In this document: piece after piece, positions 7,143-13,682 of the stretch
How positions within the stretch are numbered: position 1 is the stretch's first letter
Layout of the letters: each line of letters begins with the position of its first letter
Source: Chitinophagaceae bacterium
GTDB taxonomy: Bacteria > Bacteroidota > Bacteroidia > Chitinophagales > Chitinophagaceae
Direction: 5' to 3'
Length of the DNA: 16,698 nucleotides
NCBI GenBank assembly: GCA_013205585.1
Contig: JABMML010000064.1
Span: forward strand, 1-16,698
Program-made: the position numbers and the translations under genes
Notes under the pieces: generated by a model
Database searches by the model: none
What the model was told of the DNA's origin: nothing
Seen by the model: only the letters and a program-made list of their open reading frames with translations

Positions 7143-7165
7143 AAAGGGAGCAAACCATTCCCTTT
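7143..7165. promoter_or_regulatory. Inverted repeat in the pyrR-recF divergent promoter region
   Basis: AAAGGGA (7143-7149) and TCCCTTT (7159-7165) form a perfect 7-bp inverted repeat with a 9-base spacer. It lies 43 bp upstream of the pyrR ATG and 14 bp upstream of the recF ATG. There is no T-tract on either side, so it is not a terminator. An operator or a short leader hairpin are both possible. Confidence 0.35.
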
Positions 7166-7178
7166 GTATTTTGCACTC

Positions 7179-8261
7179 ATGGTAGGCATTCAAGAACTTA
7201 AATTAGTCCAGTTTAGGAATTACGTTCAAAAGCAATTTGAATTCACGCACCGTATTGTGGGTATCGTGGGCAGCAATGGAACTGGGAAAACCAATTTATT
7301 AGATGCCCTTTATTATTTATCCTTTACCAAAAGTTACTTTAACAGGCCCGATGCGCAAAATGTACACCATGCCTATGAGGGTTTGCGTATTGAAGGCCTC
7401 TATACTATTAATAAAACAGAAGTACCTATAACTTGTATTATTAGAGAAACTTTAAAAAAGGAATTTTATTTTGATGAAATTATTTATACAAAACTTTCTC
7501 AGCATTTAGGTAAAATTCCTTGTGTGATGATCGCCCCAGACGATGTTCAAATTATTACGGGCAGTAGTGAGGAACGAAGAAAATTAATGGATAGTTTATT
7601 GTGCCAAATTTATCCCGACTATTTAAAATATTTAATTCAGTATAATAAAGTATTGCAGCAAAGAAATAGTTTATTAAAACAAGCGGCAGAGACAGGAAGT
7701 ATTGACCCTATTTTATTAGAAACTTTAAATGTTCAATTGATAGAAAATGGAATGCCTATTTATACTTATAGAAAAAAATTATTAGACGACCTGCTGCCTG
7801 AGATATTGATTTTATATAATCACTTAGCTAAAAATAATGATAAAATTCATATAGCCTATGAATCTAAATTGCATATAAATTCATTTAATGATTTATTAGA
7901 CGAAGCTTATTCAAAGGACATTTTACTTCAAAGAACCACCGTGGGTATTCATAAAGATGATTTAATCATTACCATTCAAGGACAACCCTTTAAACAAGAA
8001 GCTTCACAGGGTCAAAGAAAAAGCTTATTATTTGCTATTCGTTTAGCAGAGTGGGAATGTATAAAAAGTCATAAAGGCTTCTCTCCTATTTTATTAATGG
8101 ATGATATTTTTGAGAAATTAGACGAACAAAGAATGGTTCAGTTATTAGACTGGGTAAGCCATTCCACAGATGGTCAAGTATTTATAACCGATACACACAA
8201 GGATCGTATGGACGACTTATTAGGAAAATATTTAGCCGATTATCAGTTGATACAATTATAA
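7179..8261 (+). CDS. recF: DNA replication and repair protein RecF
   Basis: An SMC-like ATPase that acts with RecO and RecR to load RecA at single-strand gaps. From ATG at 7179 it has 360 residues, the family norm. It has the N-terminal VGIQELKLVQFRNY, Walker A GSNGTGKT at 31-38 followed by NLLDALYYLSFTKSY, the ABC-type signature region SQGQRKSLLFAIRLAEW from about 276, and Walker B ILLMDDIFEKLD from about 304, where RecF proteins normally have DD-x-x-x-x-LD. A TTG at 7134 would add 15 residues without counterpart in the family. It is divergent from pyrR (78 bp between starts) and is followed after 22 bp by a DUF721 gene, a pairing I recall as common in Bacteroidota. Confidence 0.97.
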   Translation: MVGIQELKLVQFRNYVQKQFEFTHRIVGIVGSNGTGKTNLLDALYYLSFTKSYFNRPDAQNVHHAYEGLRIEGLYTINKTEVPITCIIRETLKKEFYFDEIIYTKLSQHLGKIPCVMIAPDDVQIITGSSEERRKLMDSLLCQIYPDYLKYLIQYNKVLQQRNSLLKQAAETGSIDPILLETLNVQLIENGMPIYTYRKKLLDDLLPEILILYNHLAKNNDKIHIAYESKLHINSFNDLLDEAYSKDILLQRTTVGIHKDDLIITIQGQPFKQEASQGQRKSLLFAIRLAEWECIKSHKGFSPILLMDDIFEKLDEQRMVQLLDWVSHSTDGQVFITDTHKDRMDDLLGKYLADYQLIQL

Positions 8262-8283
8262 TTAGCCCTAAATTGTGCCCTCT

Positions 8284-8565
8284 ATGGGAACATTTAAATT
8301 GGGTGAAGCACTTAAAAACTTTGTACAAGGAAGTAAACTAAAAAATGGCATTCGTTCTGCTGAAATAGAAGAGGTATGGCTAGAATTAATGGGCGTAACT
8401 ATTGCAAAGTATACCGACAAAATATACATTTTCAATCAAAAGTTATTTATACAAACAAGTGTAGGCCCTTTAAAGAATGAATTAGGTTTTCAAAAAGTTC
8501 AAATTATAGAAAGGGTGAATGAAAAGATGGGTGAAAACACCATCATAGAAGTTATTATTAAATAA
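8284..8565 (+). CDS. DUF721 / DciA-like protein
   Basis: A small (93-residue) basic protein of the DUF721 family, to which the bacterial helicase loader DciA belongs. The sequence shows LGEALKNFV, then EEVWLELMGVTIAKYTDKIYI and the hallmark LFIQTSVGPLKNELGFQK followed by KVQIIERVNEKMG. This is the KH-like core; the extra disordered tail of long DciA proteins is absent. It follows recF by 22 bp, so a role in replication or repair is plausible. Whether this short form loads DnaB is inference. A GTG at 8275 would add three residues (MPS); the ATG at 8284 is preferred because MGTFKLGEAL begins like relatives, but the two cannot be separated firmly. Its stop lies 15 bp from that of the convergent BT_3928-family gene. 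Confidence 0.85.
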   Translation: MGTFKLGEALKNFVQGSKLKNGIRSAEIEEVWLELMGVTIAKYTDKIYIFNQKLFIQTSVGPLKNELGFQKVQIIERVNEKMGENTIIEVIIK

Positions 8566-8580
8566 GTTTCATTGTTCCTA

Positions 8581-9651
8581 TTATTTTCCTAAGTAATCGA
8601 TGTAACTAGTTTTTTGCATAATGCTAGAACCATTCATAATAAATAAGCTTGGCCAAACACGGGCTGCTGTTTTTATCATTGTTATATCCCCTATTAAAAT
8701 ATTTTCTTTGGCTAAAAATTGTTGAGCACCTGCTTTATCGGCAGTAACAATATATACCAGCTTATATTCTTTATGCAATGAACTTAGTAAATTCTCCCAA
8801 GGAACATTGGCTTCTATTTTACCAGTAAAAACTAATACATAAGGAATTTCAGTAGCAAACAAAGCCTGGGTGGTGTCTTCCCCATTTACATTAGTAATTT
8901 CAAAATCAATAATGGCGGGAACTAAACCATTGCCTTTACTCACCACTACTTCTTTTCTGTTTTTATATACATAAGTAGAATCAAAATTATCAGGGAATTG
9001 ATTGGCATCAAAAAAATAGGTTTTTCCTGCTTTCTCAAATTCCATTTGTATAGAAATGCTATCCTTTATTGCCCCTTCAGGTTCTTTCATTTTATCTACA
9101 ATATTATTACCCACTTTATAAGGTAGGCAGTCAATAACAGGTAAATGTTCAAGTACATAGTATTGACCATAGCCTACTAATGATGTAGTTAATAGTAAAA
9201 CAAAAATGCCTAGATACTTATTGGTATTGGACTTTGCTTTTTTATGATTAATAAGTAAAATAAGAATGGACACTAACAGCACTATGTCTTTGATAAAGGA
9301 GGTCTTGGGTGTTAAAGGAATGCAGTCTCCAAAACAACCACAGGTTTTAATTTTTCCAGAAAATAATGCATAAGCTGTAAGGAAAGTAAAAAATACAATA
9401 AGCCCTAGCAACAACCAAAGCGTTTGTTTATAAGGAAATTGTATAAGTAAGGCAATACCTGCTACAATTTCAAGGGTATTCATTACTAAGGCAAAGCCTA
9501 ATGTATAATCAGTTAAAAATTGGATGCCCCAAACATCAAAAAATTCTAGCATTTTATAGCTAAGGCCCAAGGGGTCATTGGCTTTAATTAAGCCAGAAAA
9601 AATAAATAGTATACCTACTGACCAACGTAAAATTTTAAGGAAGTTTTGCAT
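8581..9651 (-). CDS. BT_3928-family protein: DoxX/MauE-like membrane domain plus thioredoxin-like domain
   Basis: A 356-residue membrane protein resembling the Bacteroidota BT_3928 family; molecular function unknown. Hydrophobic segments at about 5-22, 50-71, 77-98, 119-135 and 146-163 form a DoxX/MauE-type bundle starting MQNFLKILRWSVGILFIFSGLIK. After the third segment comes TCGCFGDC (Cys104, Cys106, Cys110), as in MauE-type proteins that handle disulfides. Cys175 lies in VIDCLPYKVG just outside the last helix. The C-terminal part (about 250-356) looks thioredoxin-like: IPYVLVFTGK, and RVWPSLFIMNG resembling the cis-proline loop, but the CxxC active site is missing. So redox-active cysteines sit in the membrane domain only. 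It follows the DUF1599 gene by 10 bp and is surely co-transcribed with it. Confidence 0.82.
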   Translation of the reverse strand: MQNFLKILRWSVGILFIFSGLIKANDPLGLSYKMLEFFDVWGIQFLTDYTLGFALVMNTLEIVAGIALLIQFPYKQTLWLLLGLIVFFTFLTAYALFSGKIKTCGCFGDCIPLTPKTSFIKDIVLLVSILILLINHKKAKSNTNKYLGIFVLLLTTSLVGYGQYYVLEHLPVIDCLPYKVGNNIVDKMKEPEGAIKDSISIQMEFEKAGKTYFFDANQFPDNFDSTYVYKNRKEVVVSKGNGLVPAIIDFEITNVNGEDTTQALFATEIPYVLVFTGKIEANVPWENLLSSLHKEYKLVYIVTADKAGAQQFLAKENILIGDITMIKTAARVWPSLFIMNGSSIMQKTSYIDYLGK

Positions 9652-9661
9652 ATCTTATTTT

Positions 9662-10207
9662 TTAATGTTTTCCTTCTGTCATTTGTATTAATGCAAAGGC
9701 TGAATAATTTAAGATATCTACAAAATTAGCATCAATGCCTTCGCTGATAAGGGTCTTACCATCATTGGTAAGTATTTGTCTAATGCGCATTAATTTCATT
9801 AAAATTAAATCGGCATAACTTTCTTGACTCATATCTCTCCAAGCTTCTCCATAATCATGATTTTTGTCCATCATGGTGGTTTTAGCGAAGAGTATATTTT
9901 CATGGTATAAGGCTTGCACTTGATCAACAGGGAGTTCGTCTACCTTCGGGTCACCCAATTTCAATTGAATTAAACCAATAACGGCATAATTAAGAATGCC
10001 TTTAAACTCGGATTGTATATCGTCTTCTACCTTCTGGGTACCCAAATCTTGAATGGTACGAATGCGTAATGCCTTGATAAAAATTTGGTCTACTACAGAG
10101 ATAGTTCTTAACACTCTCCAGGCGGTACCATAATCCTTTGTTTTTTTAATAAAAATATCACTGCAAGAGGCAATGGCTTGATCAAATTGTGCGGAAGTTT
10201 GACTCAT
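9662..10207 (-). CDS. DUF1599 (Nmad1-type) tandem-domain protein
   Basis: A 181-residue soluble protein made of two copies of a ~80-residue DUF1599 domain. Copy 1 (about 7-86) has KKTKDYGTAWRVLRTISVVDQIFIKALRIR and ILNYAVIGLIQLKLG; copy 2 (about 102-180) has DKNHDYGEAWRDMSQESYADLILMKLMRIR and ILNYSAFALIQMTEG. The repeated DYGxAWR and ILNY-ALIQ motifs align one to one. The domain is also known as a nucleotide-modification-associated domain and resembles all-alpha pyrophosphatase-type folds by its helical pattern; the substrate is unknown. The acidic EDDIQSEF/ISEGIDANF positions could bind metal (inference). It sits upstream of the BT_3928-family gene and divergent from folP, an arrangement I recall from other Bacteroidota, where tpiA often follows; tpiA is absent here. 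Confidence 0.83.
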   Translation of the reverse strand: MSQTSAQFDQAIASCSDIFIKKTKDYGTAWRVLRTISVVDQIFIKALRIRTIQDLGTQKVEDDIQSEFKGILNYAVIGLIQLKLGDPKVDELPVDQVQALYHENILFAKTTMMDKNHDYGEAWRDMSQESYADLILMKLMRIRQILTNDGKTLISEGIDANFVDILNYSAFALIQMTEGKH

Positions 10208-10237
10208 TAAATTTCGTCCGATTACTTTGTTAATTAA

Positions 10238-10245
10238 TATCTTTG
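10238..10245 (+). promoter_or_regulatory. Candidate -7 promoter element for folP
   Basis: TATCTTTG matches the Bacteroidetes TAnnTTTG element exactly. It ends 39 bases before the folP ATG, implying a leader of about 33 bases. No clear TTG is found 19-21 bases upstream, so support is from the -7 motif and position only. Confidence 0.38.
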
Positions 10246-10284
10246 AACCACTGCAAGATAATCATTTAAGCTTAAATTAAAACC

Positions 10285-11109
10285 ATGTTTAAAATACCTG
10301 CCAAAAATTTAGAATGGCAAATCACGAACCCCCAAATAATGGGTATTTTAAATTTAACCCCCGATTCATTTTATGAAGCTAGCCGTCATTCAAATATAGA
10401 AAGCGCCATAGCGCAGGCCAATTTATTTATTCAAGAAGGTGCAAGCATTATTGATATTGGCGCACAAAGTACTAGACCGAGTGCTCATATGGAAGGTGCC
10501 GAAATCGAAATTCAAAGACTCATTCCCTACATTGAAGCCATTCACCAATCTTATCCAAAACAACTTATTTCGGTAGATACTTTTCATGCTTCAGTGGCAG
10601 AGGCTGCTTTAAAAGCGGGGGCACATATTATTAATGATATTAGTTGTGGAGGCTTTGATGAAAATATATTGACTGTGGTGGCTAAAAATAATGCAGGTTA
10701 CATTGGTATGCATTTAACTGGTGGCATGGATAGTATGCATAAAGTGGAACCAAGAGAAGATATTATAGCAACAGTTATTAGATATTTCGAAGCTAAAAAG
10801 AAATTATTATCAAAATATGGGATTGAACATTGGGTCATTGACCCTGGTTTTGGTTTTGGAAAAACAGTGGAGGAGAATTTTACGATCGTTAAAAAAATTA
10901 ATGAATTAAAAATATTGGAGCTTCCTATTTTATTGGGGGCTTCTAGAAAATCCAGTTTATATAAAACATTAGGCATTGAATCAAAGGATGCCTTAAACGC
11001 TACCACCATTGTAAATACAGTGGGTTTGTTAAAGGGCGCCGATATTCTTAGAGTGCATGATGTAAAAGAAGCTGTTGAAATAATTCAATTACTTCCCTAT
11101 CTAAAATAA
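10285..11109 (+). CDS. folP: Dihydropteroate synthase
   Basis: Joins 6-hydroxymethyl-dihydropterin pyrophosphate and p-aminobenzoate to dihydropteroate, and is the target of sulfonamides. The 274-residue TIM-barrel protein has all key loops: IMGILNLTPDSF (18-29), GASIIDIGAQSTRP (52-65), SVDTF, INDISCGG, the pterin-site IDPGFGFGKT, GASRKS with the conserved Arg-Lys, and the C-terminal RVHDV. Its length and start (ATG at 10285, a few residues before the first strand) are normal. I do not see an insertion at the sulfonamide-binding loops that would suggest a sul-type resistance enzyme. It is a single-gene unit, divergent from the DUF1599 gene with 77 bp between starts, and ends in a strong hairpin. 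Confidence 0.97.
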   Translation: MFKIPAKNLEWQITNPQIMGILNLTPDSFYEASRHSNIESAIAQANLFIQEGASIIDIGAQSTRPSAHMEGAEIEIQRLIPYIEAIHQSYPKQLISVDTFHASVAEAALKAGAHIINDISCGGFDENILTVVAKNNAGYIGMHLTGGMDSMHKVEPREDIIATVIRYFEAKKKLLSKYGIEHWVIDPGFGFGKTVEENFTIVKKINELKILELPILLGASRKSSLYKTLGIESKDALNATTIVNTVGLLKGADILRVHDVKEAVEIIQLLPYLK

Positions 11110-11140
11110 AAATGCTCCTCTTATTAGGAGAAGCATTTTT
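11109..11140. terminator. Terminator after folP, possibly bidirectional
   Basis: AAAATG plus CTCCT (11109-11119) pair with AGGAG (11126-11130) and CATTTT (11134-11139) across a 6-base loop, with a 3-base bulge (aag) on the right arm. Five T follow on the plus strand. The A-rich left flank gives a T-run on the minus strand too, so it can also serve the FKBP gene ending at 11202. Confidence 0.7.
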
Positions 11141-11201
11141 GAATTCATAAAAACTTAATTATATTAATTTATAATTTTCTTTAAATTATTTAAGCTACTT
11201 A

Positions 11202-12116
11202 TTATTTTTGCATTGGTGGCGGTGGAGGTGCAATAGTGCTTGCTTTTGGAGCAGCCGTTACATCTTGTATTTCAATATCAAAGGCTAAGTTATCATAAGC
11301 CTTAATAACACCATTTGCTTGTGGGCCATAAGCCAACATAGCTGGAATGTATATAACACCTTTCCCTCCTTTACCAAAATACTTTAATCCAATATCCCAG
11401 CCTGGGATTACACTACCTGAACCTACTTTTACTTCGTAAGGTTTAGCAGTAGGATCGTTAGGTTTCATATTAGAATCAAATACTTCACCCTTCAAAGTAT
11501 ATCCTTTGTAATAGACACTTGCAATTTTTGTAGAGTCAATTCTGTTAGCAGCATCACCTGCTTCTTTAGTAACTACAAATACACCTTCTGGAGACTGAAC
11601 AGCCGTAATTTTATTTTTAGCTAAGTAAGCAGCAATATTGCTAATTTCTCTTGCTTTTTCTTTGTCTTGCTCTTTCTTGTAATCTTCATCTACTAATTTA
11701 ACATCTGTAAATACATCAACAATTTCAGCTCTACCTAAAATAATATCTTTTGTTTTAAATACTTCATTTAATTGTAAAGCTTTCATACTTACTAAAGTAT
11801 CAATGCTTAAAGAGAATTCAATCTTGTCTCCTTTTCTACATTTCATAATAACTTCTGTGAAAGTATATTTACCTAAACGAGCAGTATCAATAGGGAAATA
11901 AACAGGTATAACGTTAAAAGTTGTACTTAAAGTAGTGTCTTTAGATTTTAACTTGTACTCTACATTTAATTTAACGTATTGACCTTGTTGCAATAATTTT
12001 TCATTACCACTACCGTGTGTAATTTTGTAAGGCATACCAGAGGGGGCTTTTTCATATTGGTTACAACTTGCAAACAAGACAATAGCAGCCACTAACTTTA
12101 AACTTGATTTTATCAT
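11202..12116 (-). CDS. FKBP-type peptidyl-prolyl isomerase lipoprotein
   Basis: A 304-residue predicted envelope lipoprotein that would catalyse proline cis-trans isomerisation in exported proteins. The signal peptide ends in a lipobox with Cys18 (LFASC). The C-terminal FKBP domain (about 195-286) keeps the active-site residues in order: Tyr203, Phe213-Asp214, VIPGW (237-241), Tyr263 in AMLAYG and Phe279. The N-terminal part (about 28-136) looks like a second, degenerate FKBP-like fold (GQYVKLNVEYKL, CRKGDKIEFSL) lacking the VIPGW motif. A lysine/glutamate-rich helix (about 143-170) links the two. The protein ends in a proline run before MQK. It follows the DHH gene with only a two-base gap, so the two are translated from one mRNA. 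Confidence 0.9.
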   Translation of the reverse strand: MIKSSLKLVAAIVLFASCNQYEKAPSGMPYKITHGSGNEKLLQQGQYVKLNVEYKLKSKDTTLSTTFNVIPVYFPIDTARLGKYTFTEVIMKCRKGDKIEFSLSIDTLVSMKALQLNEVFKTKDIILGRAEIVDVFTDVKLVDEDYKKEQDKEKAREISNIAAYLAKNKITAVQSPEGVFVVTKEAGDAANRIDSTKIASVYYKGYTLKGEVFDSNMKPNDPTAKPYEVKVGSGSVIPGWDIGLKYFGKGGKGVIYIPAMLAYGPQANGVIKAYDNLAFDIEIQDVTAAPKASTIAPPPPPMQK

Positions 12117-12118
12117 TT

Positions 12119-13135
12119 TTATTTTAATTGTGTTAATTGTGATTTATACTCTTTTATAATGGTTTTAAAATCGGTTGCGGTTTCCTCCACAGATTTCGAA
12201 GATCTTCCTCCAGCTGCATTAGCATGTCCTCCCCCTTCAAAATGTGTGCGTGCAAATATATTAACATCGAAGTTACCTTTGCTCCTAAAGCTCCATTTTC
12301 TTTCTTCTTCTCTGTCAATTACGATGGCAGCTAGCTTAATTCCTTCAATGGATAGCAAATAATTAACCAATCCTTCGGTATCCCCTGTTTTTAAATCGAA
12401 TTTATATATGTCGGTCTTGGGTATGGCCATGATGGCTGTATTTAATTCAGGCATCACCGTCATTCTATTTAAAAAGGCATTCCCCATAAACTTTAATCTG
12501 CCTTCTGTAGAATTGTCATATATTTTTTCATGAATCAAAGAATGTTGTAGGCCTAATTCTTTTAAATGCGCTACTATTTTATGAACAGATGCAGTGGTTG
12601 AAGGGAAACGGAAAGAACCTGTATCGGTCATCAGTCCTGTATATAAACAAGCCGCAATATCAAGATTTATTAAATTAGGATGCCCGGATGCTACTATGAA
12701 ATTATAAATCATTTCACAGGTAGAGCTCATCATCACATCACTAATACCATAGGCAAATGAAGGGGTGTCGGGCTGTTGATGGTGATCTACTAATATTTTA
12801 AGCGCTTTAGATTCTTTAATGATAGGTTCTAAATGCTTAGTTCTGTGTAGAATATTAAAATCTAAACAAAATACATAATCGGCAGCTTGGATAATAGTAG
12901 TCGCTTTTTCTTTATTTGCTTCAAAATCAATCACCTCTTCAGTTCCTGGCATCCAATCTAAAAAGGAAGCCCAATTAGTAGGAGATATGACAGATACCTC
13001 ATGTCCCAACTGCTTTAAAAAATGATAAAGTCCCAAACTTGAGCCCATGGCATCGCCGTCTGGCTTTTGATGCGAAGTAATAACAGCCTTAAAAGGTTGA
13101 TTCAGAAAGGGGTAAAATTGTTCAATTGATTCCAT
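12119..13135 (-). CDS. nrnA: DHH/DHHA1 phosphoesterase, NrnA-like
   Basis: A 338-residue cytoplasmic two-domain phosphoesterase of the NrnA type, which degrades short RNAs (nano-RNA), and in some members pAp or cyclic-dinucleotide products such as pApA. The DHH domain has SHQKPDGDAMGS with His22, Asp26 and Asp28, an Asp at 92 (CLDFN), the name motif VDHH at 116-119 and LMTDTGSFRFPST from about 168. The C-terminal DHHA1 domain ends in GGGHANAAGG at 301-310, the substrate-binding glycine motif. Length and spacing are standard. It begins the minus-strand unit with the FKBP gene and is divergent from ndk (78 bp between starts). A TAAATTTG motif almost abuts its start, suggesting a very short leader. 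The preferred substrate cannot be fixed from sequence. Confidence 0.92.
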   Translation of the reverse strand: MESIEQFYPFLNQPFKAVITSHQKPDGDAMGSSLGLYHFLKQLGHEVSVISPTNWASFLDWMPGTEEVIDFEANKEKATTIIQAADYVFCLDFNILHRTKHLEPIIKESKALKILVDHHQQPDTPSFAYGISDVMMSSTCEMIYNFIVASGHPNLINLDIAACLYTGLMTDTGSFRFPSTTASVHKIVAHLKELGLQHSLIHEKIYDNSTEGRLKFMGNAFLNRMTVMPELNTAIMAIPKTDIYKFDLKTGDTEGLVNYLLSIEGIKLAAIVIDREEERKWSFRSKGNFDVNIFARTHFEGGGHANAAGGRSSKSVEETATDFKTIIKEYKSQLTQLK

Positions 13136-13142
13136 AGAGGCA

Positions 13143-13150
13143 CAAATTTA
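13143..13150 (-). promoter_or_regulatory. Candidate -7 promoter element for the DHH gene
   Basis: Minus strand TAAATTTG, exact match to TAnnTTTG, ends seven bases before the ATG at 13135, so the transcript would be nearly leaderless. A CTG lies 19 bases upstream where the -33 TTG is expected. Confidence 0.42.
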
Positions 13151-13172
13151 ATGTAAATCAGATGTTTTTCAG

Positions 13173-13180
13173 TAAATTTG
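13173..13180 (+). promoter_or_regulatory. Candidate -7 promoter element for ndk
   Basis: TAAATTTG, exact match to TAnnTTTG, ends 33 bases before the ndk ATG. An ATG triplet lies 19 bases upstream at the -33 position. It mirrors the minus-strand element at 13143-13150. Confidence 0.45.
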
Positions 13181-13213
13181 CGCCTGCAATTAGCAACTAC
13201 TAATAAAATAACT

Positions 13214-13627
13214 ATGAACCGCACATTTACGATGATTAAGCCAGACGCCACTTCAAAAGGCTATACTGGAGCTATTTTAGACCAAATTATTAAGGCTGGA
13301 TTTAGCGTAAAAGCCATGAAATGGACAAAATTAACAGTGGAACAGGCTGGTCAATTCTATGAAGTGCATAAGGAACGCCCTTTTTATGGTGAATTAGTAG
13401 CCTTTATGAGTTCTGGCCCAATTGTGGTAGCTATCTTAGAAAAAGACAATGCTGTTGCCGATTTTAGAAAATTAATTGGAGCTACCAACCCTGCACAAGC
13501 AGAAGAAGGTACTATTAGAAAGAATTTCGCAGCTTCTATGGGAGAAAATGCTGTTCATGGAAGTGACAGTGATGAGAATGCTCAAATAGAAGGAAACTTC
13601 TTCTTTGCAGCTACTGAAAGATTTTAA
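13214..13627 (+). CDS. ndk: Nucleoside diphosphate kinase
   Basis: Balances nucleoside and deoxynucleoside triphosphate pools by moving the gamma-phosphate between NTPs and NDPs through a phosphohistidine. From ATG at 13214 it has 137 residues, the short bacterial form. [13 protein letters not shown] opens the ferredoxin-like fold, [17 protein letters not shown] lies at 53-69 and the active site [12 protein letters not shown] carries catalytic His115. The C-terminus [12 protein letters not shown] is as in other Bacteroidota. A TTG at 13178 would add 12 residues; it falls inside the promoter-like motif and is rejected. It is a single-gene unit with its own promoter candidate and terminator. 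Confidence 0.97.
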   Translation: MNRTFTMIKPDATSKGYTGAILDQIIKAGFSVKAMKWTKLTVEQAGQFYEVHKERPFYGELVAFMSSGPIVVAILEKDNAVADFRKLIGATNPAQAEEGTIRKNFAASMGENAVHGSDSDENAQIEGNFFFAATERF

Positions 13628-13637
13628 TACTAAATAA

Positions 13638-13672
13638 GCCCTTAAGAAAATCTAAGGGCATTTAATTTTTTT
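13638..13672 (+). terminator. Rho-independent terminator after ndk
   Basis: GCCCTTA (13638-13644) and TAAGGGC (13653-13659) form a perfect 7-bp stem with an 8-base loop, followed by ATTTAATTTTTTTA. It starts 10 bases after the ndk stop and also lies just past the stop of the convergent helicase gene. Confidence 0.78.
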
Positions 13673-13682
13673 ATAATGATTT

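Noticed and set aside
7101..7193. Extended pyrR (TTG 7193) overlapping an extended recF (TTG 7134)
   Set aside because: Both extensions start at TTG, lack family similarity and exist only because the intergenic region happens to be open; the ATG starts leave a normal divergent gap.
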